Shown: in pieces, positions 13,161-14,188 of the stretch
Numbering within the stretch: the first letter of the stretch is position 1
Layout: each line of letters starts with the position of its first letter
Assembly (NCBI GenBank): GCA_037445375.1
Contig: JBBIKS010000062.1
Span: 1 to 14,188, forward strand
Origin: DYHD01 sp037445375
GTDB lineage: Bacteria > Nitrospirota > Thermodesulfovibrionia > Thermodesulfovibrionales > Dissulfurispiraceae
DNA: 14,188 nucleotides
Reading direction: 5' to 3'
Position numbers and translations under genes: made by a program
Notes under the pieces: model-generated
Told to the model about the DNA's origin: nothing
The model's database searches: none
What the model saw: the letters and a program-made list of their open reading frames with translations, nothing else

Positions 13161-13282
13161 AGTGTTTGTTTATAAACTAACTATTCAGCACCTTCCCCCA
13201 TCAAGGGAGAGGCTTATTTACCAACTCTCCCCCTTGACAGGGGAGGGCAAGGGGGTGATTTTGGACTTCATAAACAGACGCT
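13161..13282. repeat. Short inverted-repeat element (most complete copy)
   Basis: The left end AGTGTTTGTTTATAAA (13161-13176) and right end TTCATAAACAGACGCT (13267-13282) agree at 13 of 16 positions as inverted copies. The interior is an imperfect palindrome of pyrimidine/purine blocks. It lies between the convergent hcp operon and flavodoxin gene, and its folding could serve as a two-way transcription barrier; no separate terminator is seen there. No transposase is encoded. Confidence 0.65.
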
Positions 13283-13302
13283 GAATATGTTTTTCTGGTT
13301 AA

Positions 13303-13779
13303 TCACCCAAGCTTTTTGCATAGTTCGGCAACGCGGGAGCCTAACTTAAATCCATCATCGGCCGCAAAATTATCAGGAGCGCCAAGACATGCGACGCCAT
13401 AGTGACCCGATGCGCTCATAGGGTCGCCTACGATAATCATGCCGTAGATAAGCATACAAGTCAAAATTGACATAAGGGTTGTCTCTTTGCCTCCCGTATG
13501 ATGACCACCAGTTGTAAAGGCAGCTCCAACCTTATTTTCCATCTGTTTGCGCAATCCGACAAAATCGTCAAAGACCTTTTTTAGTTCGGCAGCCATAACT
13601 CCAAAATACACAGGTGAACCAGCTATTATGCCAGATGACTTTAAAAAATCATCTTTGGTTACCTCTTGAGTATCCTTCAAAACAGCCGTAACGTCTGTTG
13701 ACTGAACGCCTTTGGCTATCTCTTCGGCAAGTTTTTTTGTATTGCCACCCTTTGAATAATAAAGAATCAAGACCTGCAT
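13303..13779 (-). CDS. Flavodoxin-fold (WrbA/NAD(P)H:quinone reductase-like) protein
   Basis: A 158-residue single-domain flavoprotein. The FMN-phosphate loop is YSKGGNTKKLA (residues 8-18), followed by GSPVYFG (54-60) and TTGGHHTGG (89-97), the three flavin-contact segments of the WrbA/flavodoxin-like family; the residues around 100-118 form the usual hydrophobic core strand. It is shorter than WrbA (about 200) and lacks its extended insert, so NAD(P)H:quinone reductase is only one option; an electron carrier in the manner of flavodoxin is another. The ATG at 13779 has TAAGGAGGT 5 bases upstream, a near-perfect ribosome binding site. It stands alone on the minus strand, convergent with the hcp operon. 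A functional tie to nitrosative or oxidative stress is possible but not shown. Confidence 0.85.
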   Translation of the reverse strand: MQVLILYYSKGGNTKKLAEEIAKGVQSTDVTAVLKDTQEVTKDDFLKSSGIIAGSPVYFGVMAAELKKVFDDFVGLRKQMENKVGAAFTTGGHHTGGKETTLMSILTCMLIYGMIIVGDPMSASGHYGVACLGAPDNFAADDGFKLGSRVAELCKKLG

Positions 13780-13854
13780 AGTTACCTCCTTAATTTAGCA
13801 ATTAATATAGTGAAGAAATATGCTAAAGAAATACATTTATTTTTTATGGTTATG

Positions 13855-14001
13855 TTATTTTGAGAATACAAAAAAATCCACAGGAGGATAAACGATATCT
13901 AAGATAAAGATTAAAACATTTTTCAACTTTTGTCGAGTAAAAATTAGAATAAATGAGACGATGAAACCAAAAGCGTAGGCGAGTAAGGGAGAAACTGAAA
14001 G
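13855..14001 (-). pseudogene. Open frame without a start codon, possible membrane-protein relic
   Basis: Within the otherwise empty 13780-14128 stretch, a minus-strand frame of 48 codons encodes a hydrophobic helix (LLAYAFGFIVSFILIF) followed by a basic TRQKLKN turn and another hydrophobic run. It has no ATG, GTG or TTG at its beginning and a stop directly upstream. It reads more like protein than the overlapping ATG-started frame (13850-14077), but AT-rich DNA gives such phenylalanine- and isoleucine-rich strings by chance. This is a weak call. Confidence 0.2.
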
Positions 14002-14128
14002 TTAAATATAACCGCCCTATTTTTATTCCGCTTGTAATGCTCTTCATTGCTGAATACCCAAAAATATAGATAAACATTATCTAACTATTTCTTGTCCTAA
14101 GTGGATAAAGATATCAAAATTTCGACAT

Positions 14129-14188
14129 CTATCTTTTTCTTCTCCAACCCCACATAATCAGTCCGATAAAGAGGGTAAAGAATACAAT
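14129..14188 (-). CDS. C-terminal end of a probable membrane protein (runs off right edge)
   Basis: The last 19 codons and stop of a minus-strand frame are visible: a hydrophobic run IVFFTLFIGLIMWGW followed by basic RRKR and TAG. A membrane helix ending in positive charges indicates a cytoplasmic C-terminus. Small cytochrome oxidase subunits (CcoQ/FixQ) look like this, but many other proteins do too, and 20 codons are too few to decide. Confidence 0.35.
   Translation of the reverse strand: MVFFTLFIGLIMWGWRRKR

Noticed and set aside
13850..14077. 75-codon minus-strand ORF with an ATG
   Set aside because: Its product is an Arg/Phe/Tyr-rich string without domain character and there is no ribosome binding site; another frame in the same DNA looks more protein-like.

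Overview
The window looks like chromosomal DNA of a low-GC, strictly anaerobic bacterium. The evidence is ferredoxin-linked 2-oxoacid oxidation (an IorB subunit), two arylacetate-CoA ligases, a hybrid cluster protein of the strict-anaerobe Cys-spacing type, and a selenophosphate synthetase that appears to be a selenoprotein itself. This mix, and the abundant palindromic intergenic repeats, fit anaerobic Nitrospirota or Desulfobacterota-like lineages. That placement is inference; there is no rRNA or other phylogenetic marker here.

Layout. (1) 1-993: the 5' part of a PAS-domain sensor gene running off the left edge (minus strand) with a sigma70-like promoter, then intergenic DNA with a 9-bp dyad, a tiny ORF with a strong ribosome binding site, and two nested inverted-repeat elements. 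(2) 994-5230, minus strand: a tight cluster paaK-ACT-paaK-ACT (transcribed from 5230 down to 1757), which looks like a duplicated ligase/ACT-sensor pair, followed by a YgjP-type metallopeptidase. (3) 5231-5894: a mosaic of palindromic repeats. (4) 5895-6488: iorB without a recognisable iorA. (5) 6489-7677: about 1.2 kb without a confident gene, holding repeat arms, hairpins and one doubtful small ORF. (6) 7678-8430, plus strand: an AraC-type regulator with a receiver-like N-terminus that lacks the phosphoacceptor. (7) 8629-9657, minus strand: selD with an in-frame TGA at the catalytic position and a SECIS-like hairpin. (8) 9781-9852, minus strand: tRNA-Gly(CCC) with promoter and terminator. 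(9) 10000-13138, plus strand: an apparent operon of hcp, a zinc-ribbon/degenerate-HD protein and a 4Fe-4S protein, behind a Crp/Fnr-type palindrome placed as in a class II activated promoter. (10) 13161-14188: a short inverted-repeat element, a flavodoxin-fold gene (minus), a largely noncoding stretch, and the last codons of a probable membrane protein leaving the right edge (minus).

How the genes work together. IorB and the PaaK ligases belong to anaerobic aromatic amino acid turnover: arylpyruvate is oxidised to arylacetyl-CoA, and arylacetate and arylacetyl-CoA are interconverted. The ACT proteins are plausible amino-acid-responsive partners. The hcp operon is a nitrosative-stress module: Hcp plus an iron-sulfur electron donor, with a third conserved-looking partner. 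SelD supplies selenophosphate for selenocysteine synthesis, including apparently its own.

Most notable points: selD would be annotated as truncated by standard gene callers; the paaK-ACT pair is duplicated in tandem; hcp has an unusually clean predicted operator/promoter; the HD-like protein and the AraC receiver have both lost key residues; and a family of short elements with ends close to AGTGTCTGTTTATAAA is scattered through the window.
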